Source of the DNA: Colias croceus
Taxonomy: Eukaryota; Arthropoda; Insecta; Lepidoptera; Pieridae
Assembly: GCF_905220415.1 (NCBI RefSeq)
Contig: NC_059564.1
Coordinates: 12,501 to 76,500, forward strand
Length of the DNA stretch: 64,000 nucleotides
Direction of reading: 5' to 3'
Positions within the stretch are counted from its first letter, which is position 1. The number at the start of each line of letters is the position of its first letter. Shown here one piece after another: positions 10,501 through 21,330 of the stretch. The position numbers were made by a program, and so were the translations under genes. The notes under the pieces are model-generated. The model ran no database searches, was not told the origin of the DNA, and saw nothing but the letters and a program-made list of their open reading frames with translations.

Positions 10501-13500
10501 AGCGTATTGCAGTGTGTTGTAGCGTGTTGTAGCGTATTGCAGTGTGTTGTAGCGTGTTGTAGCGTATTGCAGTGTGTTGTAGCGTGTTGTAGCGTATTGC
10601 AGTGTGTCGTGGCGTGTTGTCGCAGCGCATGTGCGGGCTCACTTGAGCGCGGCCTGGTTGACCATGCTCTCGAGGTCGGCGCCGGTGAAGCCGGTGGTGG
10701 CCCGCGCGAGCGCCTCCACGTCGAGCGCGGGCGCGGCCGCCACGCGCGCCACGTACAGCCGCAGGATCTCCAGCCGCCCGCCGTAGTCCGGCGTCGGCAC
10801 CGACACCTGCCGACGACGTGTCCGTTTGCATTATACTAGTGAACGAAACCATTATTCACTCATTCGCTCGCTCACTCCCCAACTCGCACACTCACCTCGA
10901 CGTCGAACCGTCCGGGTCGCAGCAGCGCCTGGTCGAGGTCGTCGCGCCGGTTGGTCGCGCCGAGCACGATCACGCCCTCGTTCTGGTGGAAGCCGTCCAT
11001 CTCGGAGAGCAGCTGGTTTATTGTCTGCAAAATAAAAATTAATAAATTTAATGTTTCGTGTCCAATAAAATATAATTTCGTCTAGCTGAGTACATAAATT
11101 GTAAATACATACCTGATTGGCGTAAGGGTGTAACACACTGTTGGTTCTCTTGGCACCGACAGAGTCGATTTCATCAATGAATATCACACACGGCGCCCGT
11201 TCTTTTGCTGCTTCTGAAAATGTGATATGAACATGAACATTTTTTTTTAAGTAAAGTAAAAATTAAGTAACAGTTGACCAAACAACTGAATTATAAATGT
11301 AAGTTTATCCATAATATTTCCAGTAGGACGTGCTCTGTATACGTTATGTGTGGACTCACTGAAGAGGTCGCGCACGCGGCGCGCGCCCTGCCCCACGAGG
11401 ATCTCGTCGAACTCGGGGCCGGCCGCGTGGAAGAAGGGCACGCGCGCCTCGCCCGCCACGGCGCGCGCCAGCAGCGTCTTGCCGGTGCCGGGCGGGCCCA
11501 CCAGCAGCACGCCCTTCGGCAGCTTGCCGCCCAGCGACGAGAACTTCTCCGGCGACTTCAGGAATTCCACCTGGAATGCGGTCAATGCGACTCACTTCTG
11601 TTTTCTATCTGAGATAATACATTTTATAATTAAACAGTTTAACAACATCTCAACACACCACATCTTTGAGCTCTTGTTTGGCCTCATCGCATCCCTTCAC
11701 ATCGTCGAATGTGACGGAGATGTCTTCCGGGTCCACCTCCACTTGGTTCCCCAGCTGGATCCTGGAACAGTAGTTGTATATTGCTGTTATTATTTTGAGT
11801 TCTAGTTCTTCAATGTAACAACCAGACTTGCAGATCAAACAAATTTTTATGTTGACAGATAAGCTAAGCAGAGTAAAAGTTGAAAAATCAGCTATAAAAA
11901 ATTTAAAATGCAAAAGGAAAATATCTTGGATCTACAATCCGATCTTGTTTACAAGTGTAACATTACTTTTTATGTAACAGAATCTGTTATTCCCATTTAG
12001 AATTGGTACAGTATTGCAACAAATAAATGTGGGTAGTTAAAAAAATTAAATTCAAATGTAAAAAATACCGGAAGACAGTCCCACTAACGGACGCCATGAG
12101 ACTCACGAAGATGGCCAGAAACAGTACAATGGTCAGCAGTTGTTGTACCAACTTTAAATATTTTGATGCTTTTGTGCCGCGCACATTTTCTGGGTGAGAC
12201 CCTGGAATAGATAAAAATATATAGATAAATAGATGTTGTTTCTATCATGAACATGTCTTATAGACTTTTACCACTTATCAACAAATTGTAACCAAATAAA
12301 TGCACCTGCTAAATAGCCCTCAGCAAAAGCGATCTTAATCTTATCCTTCTGCTGGTGTGTGAGCACCGTGTCCTCGTTGAGCAGCTTCTCGAGCCGCGGC
12401 GCGACCTCCGGGCCCGCTGCTGATTGCTTCTCAGTTGTTTCCGATACATTTAGACCTGGAATATAGATGTCAACTATGAGATAACTGGAGAAAAAGTTTT
12501 CTCTGTACAGCAAATAAGTTTAAACAGTTGATTTTTGACAAGTAATTTTAGCTCATTTGTTAGCAACTGTAAGAAGGAGATAGAAGTGAACTTTATTTGT
12601 ACAAGGGTTGCTTAAAAGTGTACTGTAATGTATTTATTTATAACAATGTGACAAATTAAAATTCAGATTCAGTAGGTTGACAAATAATCAGATAAGTTGG
12701 AACTTATTTTGTGTATATAATTTTAATTTTATACTATACTCACATAAAACACAATAAAATGTCTGTACCAATAAATAGATTTGTTAGTTTTATGATTTAA
12801 AAAAGAACCTCAAAAAGTTTCACTTTCTATTAATTATTACAGTATAAACAGGTTGCATGTGTATAATTGTTTCCTGATGAAAAGGTTATTACTAATTTGG
12901 TATGTTTTGGAGGAAATGAATCTAGCATGTACCAACATCATCAGAGTACTCTATACTGACCCAAAGACTTACGCAGTCTATTTAAAAGGTTGGGGTTCCT
13001 CTTCAGATCTGCATGTACGCTTCTCTCTGTTTTGAAACCACGAACTTGGACAGTATATTTGAATGAATTTTTCTGTACACTCCTCGTTAATAGACCTACA
13101 AAATTCTCAGAGACACTGAATTTAGTATTTTTGCCGCGTAAGTCTACGGTTACCGTTGGAGTCAAATCTAGCCACCCATTTTTGTTTTGTTCAAAGCTGC
13201 TAGCAGATATATGTGATACTTTTTTGGCAGATCCTACGCTGATGATGTCCTGCAGAGGCGACTTGAAGCGAGGGAACGATGCCACTGACCGCGCGTCAAT
13301 ATTCCGCATATTATCTAGTACATTCTTATCGAAATTTCTTAGGGCCTCTTGAAAACTTTCCTGGCAAATGTTTGCATCGTACACTGCCGCTGTGATTTGT
13401 TTTCCATTCTCATGTTTGGTCTTGCAATTGTTTTGTTTTCTATGTCTAAATATGCCAGAATATCTTGATGATAGCTGGCTAAAACTAATAAGAATCTGAA

Positions 13501-13627
13501 AGAGTGAAGGTTATTATGACAAACGTTATTCAAATATTCTCTGTAAGCACCGTATATGTAAATGGTACATTATTTTCGTCAATGAACTAACCTGATTTTG
13601 ACTGTTAATAGAATTCAATGAGAACAT
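7563..13627 (-). CDS. YME1L: Mitochondrial i-AAA ATP-dependent zinc metalloprotease YME1L (15 coding exons)
   Basis: Coding exons in transcript order: 13627-13592, 13495-12973, 12455-12306, 12201-12069, 11761-11659, 11570-11360, 11213-11113, 11024-10896, 10806-10643, 9494-9329, 9251-9169, 8939-8839, 8697-8558, 7953-7847, 7710-7563. All introns are GT-AG, all phases fit, and the sum is 2295 nt (764 aa). The start is set by an in-frame TAA 15 nt upstream. The protein begins MFSLN like the human protein and has a basic presequence region with RGFKT near residue 165. One membrane span lies near 258-280. The AAA module has Walker A GPPGTGKT (340-347), Walker B VIFIDE (395-400) and arginine fingers in RPGRFD. 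The M41 protease motif is HEGGH (560-564), with a probable third zinc ligand at D638. Known role of the family: hexameric inner-membrane protease facing the intermembrane space (OPA1 processing, turnover of small inner-membrane proteins). Oddities: Leu in place of the pore-loop aromatic, and Cys before HEGGH. The last 20 or so residues are Ala/Pro-rich. Confidence 0.95.
7755..7845 (-). repeat. Minisatellite-like repeat filling the last YME1L intron
   Basis: The 136-bp intron between exons 14 and 15 is mostly made of degenerate GTGTTGTAGCGTGTAGTA-type decamers (+ strand), the same motif as the array at 10321-10620 in another intron. Confidence 0.7.
8981..9036. repeat. Perfect 24-bp-arm hairpin in a YME1L intron
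   Basis: The arm at 8981-9004 (GTAATATTATCTGTAATC and on) is exactly repeated in reverse at 9013-9036, with an 8-nt loop. It lies in the 229-bp intron between exons 11 and 12. Confidence 0.85.
9050..9089. repeat. Second hairpin in the same YME1L intron
   Basis: The stem is built around TTCTGTCAT-AG-ATGACAGAA with the outer pairs GCTT.ACAG and CTGTCAAGC, with small mismatches. It sits 13 bp from the first hairpin and is followed by several TGTCAA direct repeats. Confidence 0.7.
9638..10288. mobile_element. Non-autonomous DNA element with about 70-bp inverted ends (MITE-like) in a YME1L intron
   Basis: The left end (TGGTCTAAGATCCGAATC onward) is repeated inverted at the right end (GATTCGGATCTAAGACCA), and the similarity continues for about 70 bp with few mismatches. 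TAC flanks both ends (9635-9637 and 10289-10291), a possible 3-bp target duplication. A second palindrome is nested inside (about 9897-9988, GGAAGAAAGTA against TACTTTCTTCC). No coding capacity is seen. It fills most of the 1.15-kb intron between exons 9 and 10. Confidence 0.8.
10321..10620. repeat. 10-bp/30-bp minisatellite in a YME1L intron
   Basis: A 10-bp core like AGTGTGTTGT or AGCGTGTTGT is repeated about 30 times. From 10471 it forms a regular 30-bp higher-order unit (AGTGTGTTGT, AGCGTGTTGT, AGCGTATTGC). On the transcript strand the array begins about 20 nt after the 5' splice site of exon 9. Confidence 0.92.
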
Positions 13628-14005
13628 GTTACATGTAGATTATTTTGTTTATTTTCTTTGAAGTGCACTCGAAAATTTTGTAGGCAGACTTTTTTCTTAT
13701 CGTTTACGTCAAAGTGTAGCTGAAGCAAAACATGATGAAATTGATAGATAAAAATAAAACTTTGTCTCTGCTCTTATATATTTGTATAGCTTTTAAACTG
13801 CATCTAAATATATATGATATTGTTCTAGATTTAATCGTTTCGTAATCTGTTTTGTGTTACATGATTAATCAACCTGATGCTTAAATGAATAAAATGTTTG
13901 ATGATTACTTTCAGCGATCATTTAATAAGTTCTGTGTTAAATGGAACGGTTTGATTTGATTGCCATCTATTTTGTCTATGGTTTATTTGGACAGTAAATT
14001 CCAAA
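13628..14005. promoter_or_regulatory. Short divergent promoter region between YME1L and the plus-strand gene
   Basis: Only 378 bp separate the two start codons, which point away from each other. The region is AT-rich with no convincing TATA box. The plus-strand start sits in CCAAAATGGCGAC, similar to the YY1/Pho consensus that overlaps the start codon of some TATA-less genes. Sharing of promoter elements is inferred from the spacing. Confidence 0.55.
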
Positions 14006-14087
14006 ATGGCGACGAGCGATGACGAGCCTATGCATTTATATGAAGTTTTTCAAAACTGTTTTAATAAAATAGCAAATAAACAACAAG
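14006..14087 (+). CDS. First coding exon of a long plus-strand gene (unidentified, possible transcription regulator)
   Basis: ATG 14006 opens 27 codons (MATSDDEPMHLYEVFQNC and on) followed by a good donor, G|GTGAGT, at 14087/14088, leaving one base of the next codon. The piece is acidic and then has an aromatic/Cys/Asn-rich helix-like segment. If the exon were read through, an in-frame TAG would follow at 14207-14209, so splicing is needed. The next phase-compatible exon is 17.8 kb away. I do not recognise the family for certain. An E93/Mblk-1-like ecdysone-response regulator is a possibility from gene size and N-terminal style only; a protein search would settle it. Confidence 0.6.
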
Positions 14088-15089
14088 GTGAGTTAAAAAA
14101 TGCATATCGAGGCTCATATCGCGTTCCTCAAACGAACTTCCGCGGTCCAGTGCAGTGTTTCAGTGTGAAATTCAGTCAGTGTTTGCGTGTTATGCCATAT
14201 TCAGTGTAGGAGACGACCAGCATTTTTATAAAATGCGCTCGAAAATGTTGTTTTACGTGGTTTAAACAAGTTATTCATCACCAAGGGAGAGTTAACGCAT
14301 GTGTACAATTAATTTATATCTCGATATCGTAACTCAAAACGCCTACAAAGGCTATGTTTTGGTTAAAGTAGCGATTGTCAAGGTGCTATCCATTGTGCAT
14401 TGCTTGATTTTTTGTGGCGAAGGATTTTTTTTCAGCGTTTATTTGAGTTTTGATGGATTCGCTTCGAGCAGGTAACGTGAGATTTTAGAACATAAGAGAG
14501 TGCAAGACGTCCGTCTTCATATCAGCTAATATAAGGTGTAAGGAGATACATAATATTTATCGCCTCGCACAGATTCATAAGATTTGTGATTGTGATCGTT
14601 CGCGCTGGATCCGATCGCAAATCGGCGTGATATGTTCATACGCGTGTGTTTACACTTAAATTTGTTTATTTACACTACGACGATTAGTACGCAAGTTTCG
14701 TTTACTGTATTGGTTCAATAGGGTTGAGATATTTTTAGGATTATATCGCACTTTTTGTCAAAAACCTATCAATATATTTATAATTTGTACTTACCTACCT
14801 ATATCGCTAATAATTTATAGTGGTGGCGCGGCTCATTACCTCTCGCTTTCGCACTTGTGCTATCTATAAATAAATAATTTCATGTAAATATCACAATGTT
14901 ATGAAAAATCTAAATTTTAACAAATTCACTACCATTTCATTATTGTTATTGCTGTATACATAATCAGATTCATCAGATTAATTATAATTTTAATTTAAAT
15001 ACAATATATGAACATGAATAATTGTTGTAATTGTTGTGCATTTTCAATAAATATTTATTATAAGTATATTCTCATCTCTTCTCTAATAT
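14088..15089 (+). other. Start of the 17.85-kb first intron; no feature seen
   Basis: AT-rich sequence without a supportable gene or repeat. Confidence 0.5.
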
Positions 15090-15250
15090 ATAAAAATCAA
15101 TGCCACTTTTCGTTGTAATTCCATAACTCGAGAACGGCTGAACCGATTTCGATAATTCTTTTTTTATTATATTCCTTGAAGTACGAGGATGGTTCTTATG
15201 TAGAGAAAACGTTAATATGTACCACGGGCGAAGCCGGGGCGGACCGCTAG
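15090..15250 (+). mobile_element. Helitron-like non-autonomous copy (3' end ending in CTAG)
   Basis: It contains CGAGAACGGCTGAACCG, TACGAGGATGGTTCTTATG and the end GGGCGGACCGCTAG followed by T. The same block recurs at 18420-18584 and inverted at 49076-49246. A CTAG 3' end followed by T is the Helitron pattern; the 5' TC end is not certain. Confidence 0.6.
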
Positions 15251-15971
15251 TATATTATAATTATCTGGGCCACTCAGTCTGTTATTAAATATTAAGGATT
15301 GTTAACCCAGCTTTTGTATGTATGAAATAGCAAGTTTATTTATCTATAGCATGTGATGCATTGCCTGAGTAATAATTCAACTTGTGAGAATTATTGAAAT
15401 AGAACAAAGTTGTTACTAATGTGCACAAGTGCTGAAAGTCACTATTTAAGATATCTCACTTTTAAAATATATTCTTATTGAAAACAAAGTCAATCAATGC
15501 TAAGTATCCTTCATCTCGTTAAATAATGTAATTATTTAGAATAAATATGTTAACAGCAAAAATTAAATTTCATCATCAGTTTAAATAACACTTTGTCCAG
15601 TCCTCTTAAAATAAGGATATTAATTAATATTTGTCTCCATTACGTCATAAATGCTGCAATAGATGTTATTATAATTAATATGAATTATAAATGCTGCAAT
15701 AGATGTTATTATATTAATATGAAATATGAATTTAGAAAAGTAATACTTGTGTTGAGCTTACAGTACCAAAACAAAGAAGTATATTGTTTCTCAATTCTTT
15801 ACATGTTACTGCTGAGACAAGTGGATAGATACATTAGTATTAGTAAATATATTCAGATCAAGGTCGAGCTTGATTGATACAATGGAAGCGATTGCTTGTG
15901 TGATGAATGATAATTGAAACTCGGTTATGGAAGCAACTGTTATAGTGCGCGATAGAGAGTCATTGCACTTA

Positions 15972-17721
15972 ATAGGGTAATTGCGCTGGTTTGCCGTCCA
16001 GCTTCTGTTTTCGTCCATTTGACTGACCTGCTACAATCATGTGCGTAAAACTTGAATACAAACCTACCTCCCCGCGCAAGTTTGCACTTTTTACGGTCCA
16101 TAATGTTTAAGCAACAGTACTATCAACATTAAAATTTGATTTGACAAGAAGAGAGTTCAAAAAATTAACGTAAATGTGGCCGCTTCGCATACGTGCCTTG
16201 CAGATGTCATCGCGCGAGAGAAAAATTTGCCGGCGAGAAAAGTTCATGGTAAGGTAAATCACTGTTTTAGCTAGTTTACGTAATGTTTTTGGTACGTATG
16301 TTTATTTATAAGCATAATAAACGCAATTATAAGTGTTTATCATACATTTTTATAATACTCTTCGAAATATTAAGTGGACGGATACTAGGTTACCAAATTC
16401 TCAAAATATTTGGTTTTCGTCCAAGTGGACGGAAACTCAAACAGCTACGTGAATATTTGTTAGGGTCATTTTACTTTATCGGACCTTTAAAATACTGAAT
16501 AGTTTCTCCCGAAGTGATCTTTATTGCTATTAGTTTAGTTTTTTTGGTTTCCGTCCACTGCTATGTCAGTGCTGCCAAAATAAAAAAATATTTAAAGAAG
16601 TGGACGAAAACTAAATTTAGCTTTAAATGTTTTAGTTTTCGTCCATGAATGAGTATTGGAGTATCCAAAAATTAAATATAGCCATTCTTTTGCATTACTT
16701 TTCGTCTATTTTTACGTATTGAAAAGTTTTCTATTCAGTATCTTCCTTATAAATAATTGGTGAGGGCCAGAGTGTTGTAGGTACCTAATATTGTCATTCA
16801 TTCAGTCATGTATCATTCTCCTTATGTGAAGTAGAGTCAATTATTCGTAGCATAAATGGGGGTAGGTCTGACATAATACACTGTATTTTTCTTGATTATC
16901 ATTCACTTGAATATCATCTTTTATTCTAGGTCTGTTTTGCCAATGCAGTATTTTTTTATTATACTTACTCAACGTATCCTCAGAAAATCTTATTGTTTTT
17001 AGATGGCCTCGAAGGAGTCTAAGAAATCTAGAAAAAAAAGACGCTGCGTACACTGAAGATTCTGTAGCTAAAACTTATTATTATGGCTGTGTGTTTATAG
17101 TACGTTTCATTTGATAAACAAAGTATTAGAATGAAAATTTTTGTTGTTAGAATGAATATTTCTGTTTTTTGATGTTATTTCTTAGTCCTGTAATTATTAC
17201 TTGTTTCATTTACATTGTAAGGAACGCATTCCTTTCTTTATTACGAATGATTATACAGTCATCACTAACGCCTATAAGGACTGCCAAGTGCTACATAGAT
17301 CTCAGTGTTGACTAGTTATATTGATTATTATTAGTAAAACCACAAGTAAAACTAAACCTGTAAGGTAGTGAGAAATTGTAATGTTAATTAAATAAACGTA
17401 TTATTTACCTGTAATTGATTTTTAACTTAATAGTTGACCTACCCTCCTTTTTCTACACGGTGGTCGAAAACTAGCTTACACTAGGACGAAAACCAGTTTT
17501 TTTGGACGAAAACTAGCATTTACCCTACTTTTGCAGAAAATAATTTAAATAAAAAGATACATCAAAATGATTTATTTTCCCTTAATATTATCTTAAAGAA
17601 GACTATATAAGGACTTAAAAAAAAATTTATATGTTTAAGGAAGGGTGCTCCAAAATATTTATTTCGTATCACAAAGTTGGCAACTCCTATAATTGGACGA
17701 AAACCAGCGCAATGACCCTAT
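15972..17721. mobile_element. 1.75-kb non-autonomous DNA element with TTTTCGTCCA subterminal and internal motifs
   Basis: The ends are inverted: ATAGGGTAATTGCGCTGG at the left against ATAGGGTCATTGCGCTGG read inward from the right. Between them the motif TTTTCGTCCA, or its complement TGGACGAAAA with small changes, occurs about 11 times in both orientations (about 15993, 16008, 16373, 16412, 16426, 16546, 16599, 16634, 16697, 17462-17517, 17693). A partial copy of the end (TAGCATTTACCCTA) lies near 17514. No transposase frame is seen and no target duplication is clear. Confidence 0.7.
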
Positions 17722-18419
17722 GTCTCCATGAATACAGACTTGCTGGGTGTTAGAAAATTGCAAATGGTTCTTCGATATTATTTGATTATCTTTTTTATAA
17801 ATATTGTATTATCACATCGTAGCAATTTCACTGAAAAAACGAATTGTGATCTGTCTTGTTTTGTATGTTTTTCCAAGTTTGGTTGAGAGATGCTATGCAT
17901 GTGGACTATCTGATTATCTCTAGTATCTAAATAAAGAATTAAATATAAAAATAAACTGGCTTTAACTTTAAGTTTAAAATGATAACGTACGTAGTTATGT
18001 TATTGATAACTTATTAACGATAGAGAATTCGCATATCCTTCATAGAATATTTTTACAGATTTAAAATTGAACAGTATCAGCAAACAGCAGCGTAGATAAA
18101 TTTAAAACTAACATTATTTTTAATAACAGTTTCACAATATTAAAACAAATAGGTCCGTGACTAACCAGTCGCTCCCATTGTGGATTCTGCCACACTTGTG
18201 TAAACATGCGTAGCTTATAATTTGGTTCTAAGATCCGCTCTAGTCTGACTTACCTAATGTGCGTAGTTTGCACTGAATGCAATGCCTAGGTGTTCATCTT
18301 GCTTGAACTGGGATATAATGAAGATTTACAGTTCTTAAAGTATAAAAATTAAGTTATTTTTTAGCCTCTGCATTTAACTTTATAGAACTCAAAAAATGTA
18401 CTTTTAAATAATTTATCTT
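17722..18419 (+). other. Intron sequence; no feature seen
   Basis: AT-rich, without a supportable gene or repeat. Confidence 0.45.
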
Positions 18420-18584
18420 CTTCTTATATATAAAAATGAATCGCAAAATGTGTTGGTAAGCGCATACTCGAGAACGGCTGAACCGATTTCGACAATTCTT
18501 TTTTATTCCTTGGAGTACGAGGATGGTTCTTATGTAGAGAAAACGTAAACATGTACCACGGGCGAAGCCGGGGCGGACCGCTAG
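18420..18584 (+). mobile_element. Helitron-like non-autonomous copy, same family as 15090-15250
   Basis: Nearly the same sequence as the copy at 15090, ending GGGCGGACCGCTAG followed by T at 18585. Confidence 0.6.
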
Positions 18585-20582
18585 TAGTTTATTATATAAA
18601 TAAAATGCTATTTCGTTATCAAAATGAATTCCTGAATAATTATAAAACACTCAAGTAAAAATAAAAATACATTGAAATATGCAAATGAAGTGATTACAGA
18701 TTAAAAGGTAATGAAGCCCACTTAATTGCGACTTGTAAATGTATTGTGTAAATGGGTTGAAATCTGTGTGGATTGGGAACCGCGTGTCGGCGCGCGGCGG
18801 TCGGCGCGGCTCCATTCGTTAATGAAACACCAATGCTAACCACATTTTGTATACAGACACCCTGGAGGATTCATTTTTACCCAAATATGTTAGGAATTGA
18901 AAATCAACTTCGTATTTAAAAGTTGGTAGTTATGGAGTAAACCCTTTTATTGTACAAATTGTTGCAGAAATAGTTTTGTTCTACTCATTTTTGAGTATTA
19001 CAAAATCAGGCTTTCAAACCTTTTAAGTGGTTATCCGTTTGATAATCTTGATAGAAATTAAATATGTACATACAATATATTATGTAGTTAAATTTTAGCT
19101 TTTCCTATGAAGTAGTAGGTACAATGTTTGCGATGTAGGTTTGTAATTGTATTCTTGTCGCCATATTTTCCTAAATATACGTTCTTGTTAACTATATAAA
19201 TTATATGTAAACCCTTAAATAGATCATTGAGGTGGTAATTCACTTCACGTATGGTTACAAGTAAATAAATACAAGGTGACGGTCGAAAATCGTATCGGGC
19301 GCATTCAATAAATCTCGCTCCTTGCAGCACATTATCATAATAACATGACATGTGACTAGGCTGGATTTTTTCTTAATGATCGATCGTTTAATGGATATGA
19401 TTTGAAAGGCTGTGTGGGATAAATTGCAAGACGTAATTATTTTGTTATTTTCGCAACGCTTCTAATCCCAGCTTATTCAGAAATTGTATTGGACTCACAA
19501 CGTGACCAGGCAAATGATAAACATCAGCATTCAGCATATTTTATATAACATCTTGATTTGTTATCAAATGATACCCATGAAAATAATAGTAGGGTGCGAT
19601 CACATATGAATGAACATTCTTCTGTTGCACGAATAATTACGCTTGCAATAAAATTATCGTTATAAACATCAAAGTTAGAATAGTATTGTAAGTTATCTGT
19701 AGCAATTGGATACGAGCATGGGCACGAACGGATTTTGATGTCATTCAAAAGCTGTGTAAAGTAGCCCGGGTGGAGTCGGGGCGGTTGCCGGTTAGCGAGA
19801 AATGAAACTTCGGTACAACAAAATAAAAAGATCCTAATCGTTTAATTTCAATCCGCTGTGGCTTGTCACTTGCTAAATTGTACAATTTAAAATACGCGGC
19901 CACAATCTGCACTTTTATGGAGCTCTGGTATTTACAGGGTGTTTGTTTATCGATACTTAGTAAATAATTAATCTGATTTGGAACGTAATGTTAAGAGTAA
20001 TTATAAAATAATACGGCTTAATCACTAACATACTAAACATATATATAATACATAATCATTTTTATGTATCAGCAGGTAAGGTTTACATTTAGTTATCTTA
20101 TATTATTTTACTTTACTAATGTCGAGCGTATCAGATGATTGTTAATGAGTAATATAATAACACAGAGTTAATAATGCAAGCATTCACTGTATAATAATTA
20201 ATTAAATGCATGATTACCAAAACGATAGTCATCTGATTTTTGATAATCAGTTTTCCTAACGTGAATTTTTATCTCTTAACTTGGGCGATGATCAAAATTA
20301 GTTTAAAGTTGAATACACCCTGTACCATTACCTTTTATGGCTCGTCACGTATTAAAAAGTGTGAGATGAGTGTCATGTACGGTTGTGTCACACGTCGTGT
20401 TATATTGTCCAGGTTATATACGAGAGGCTATTTACTCTTAAAATCTTGCGAAATTATTCTTCGAGCACTTATTTGGATGAAGGCAAAGAAAAACGCACAA
20501 TTGCGTCTTGACCAATTTAGAACATAAAACGTCTATAGTAGATTTTACTATTTCATATTAAAATAATTACTTATACCGCTAA
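18585..20582 (+). other. Intron sequence with one GC-rich patch
   Basis: Mostly AT-rich. A short GC-rich patch at about 18777-18825 contains GCGCGCGGCGGTCGGCGCGG. No gene seen; short frames look random. Confidence 0.45.
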
Positions 20583-20776
20583 GTGCTGATTTACACAGGG
20601 TCAGTAGACGAGTCAGTCGCGGCGCCGAATTTCGGCGCCGTGACTGACTTTGACTGTTTACATAGACTTCAAGCCTCTGTACTGACTTCAAATCTGTTTA
20701 CACAGGGTTTTTTTTCGGGTCAGCACTGATTTGCCTCGAATTTGTAGTCAGTTACTGACCCTGTGTAAATCAGCAC
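20583..20776. mobile_element. 194-bp MITE with perfect inverted ends and TAA flanks (PIF/Harbinger-like)
   Basis: The left end GTGCTGATTTACACAGGG is matched perfectly in reverse by the right end CCCTGTGTAAATCAGCAC, and the match continues to about 24 bp. TAA lies on both sides (20580-20582, 20777-20779), matching the 3-bp target duplication of PIF/Harbinger elements. A GC-rich palindrome, GGCGCCGAATTTCGGCGCC, lies inside near 20621-20639. Confidence 0.85.
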
Positions 20777-21189
20777 TAACGGCTGACAAAAAATGAAAAC
20801 GATAAGAAACAAAAAACACGTGTGAATAAAATGTAATAAAATAATTGTAGGGAATATTAATGATGATTATTGATATTTGCTATGAAACCAGCTTGCACGT
20901 AACTTATAAGAAACCAATCTTGAATCCATTTATCCCACCTCATAAGGTAGGAAGAAAATTCTAACGATTTCTATTCCTATTTTAATTGTAAACGTTTTAT
21001 ATAGAACTTCTTATATAGAATGGCCCAAGGTTCGATCCTAAGTATTTTCGGTTTCTTAAGCATTCCTAATTTAGACTGAGTTTGAGGAAAACTTACGATT
21101 AAATGATTCATTGGTTCCACAGAATTTCAATGAGTTAATATTTGCAACGCGAACGCTATGAAATCCACTGTCCAATACGTCACTTTGCG

Positions 21190-21330
21190 ATGGACGATGG
21201 TGTAGTGGTCGCAATCAGAAGTGAACGCTTACGGGCGTGGGTTCGATCACGAGTCGGTTACATCGCTGAATATAATCAGTAGTAGTTAATCATTTTAAAT
21301 AAACGTGAATAATAATATTATGTATACTTA
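21190..21330 (+). mobile_element. tRNA-derived SINE
   Basis: A pol III A box, TGGTGTAGTGG, is followed about 40 bp later by a B box-like GGTTCGATCAC, the layout of a tRNA-derived SINE head. Cloverleaf pairing is too poor for a working tRNA. The 3' limit is uncertain. Confidence 0.6.

Noticed and set aside
10477..10839. 120-codon plus-strand frame with repeated Cys/Val residues
   Set aside because: It is the intronic minisatellite read as protein and then the antisense of YME1L exon 9.
13339..13533. 64-codon minus-strand frame opening with ATG, considered as the YME1L N-terminus
   Set aside because: It is in another frame than the conserved exon. A phase-fitting first exon with MFSLN and an upstream in-frame stop exists at 13592-13627.
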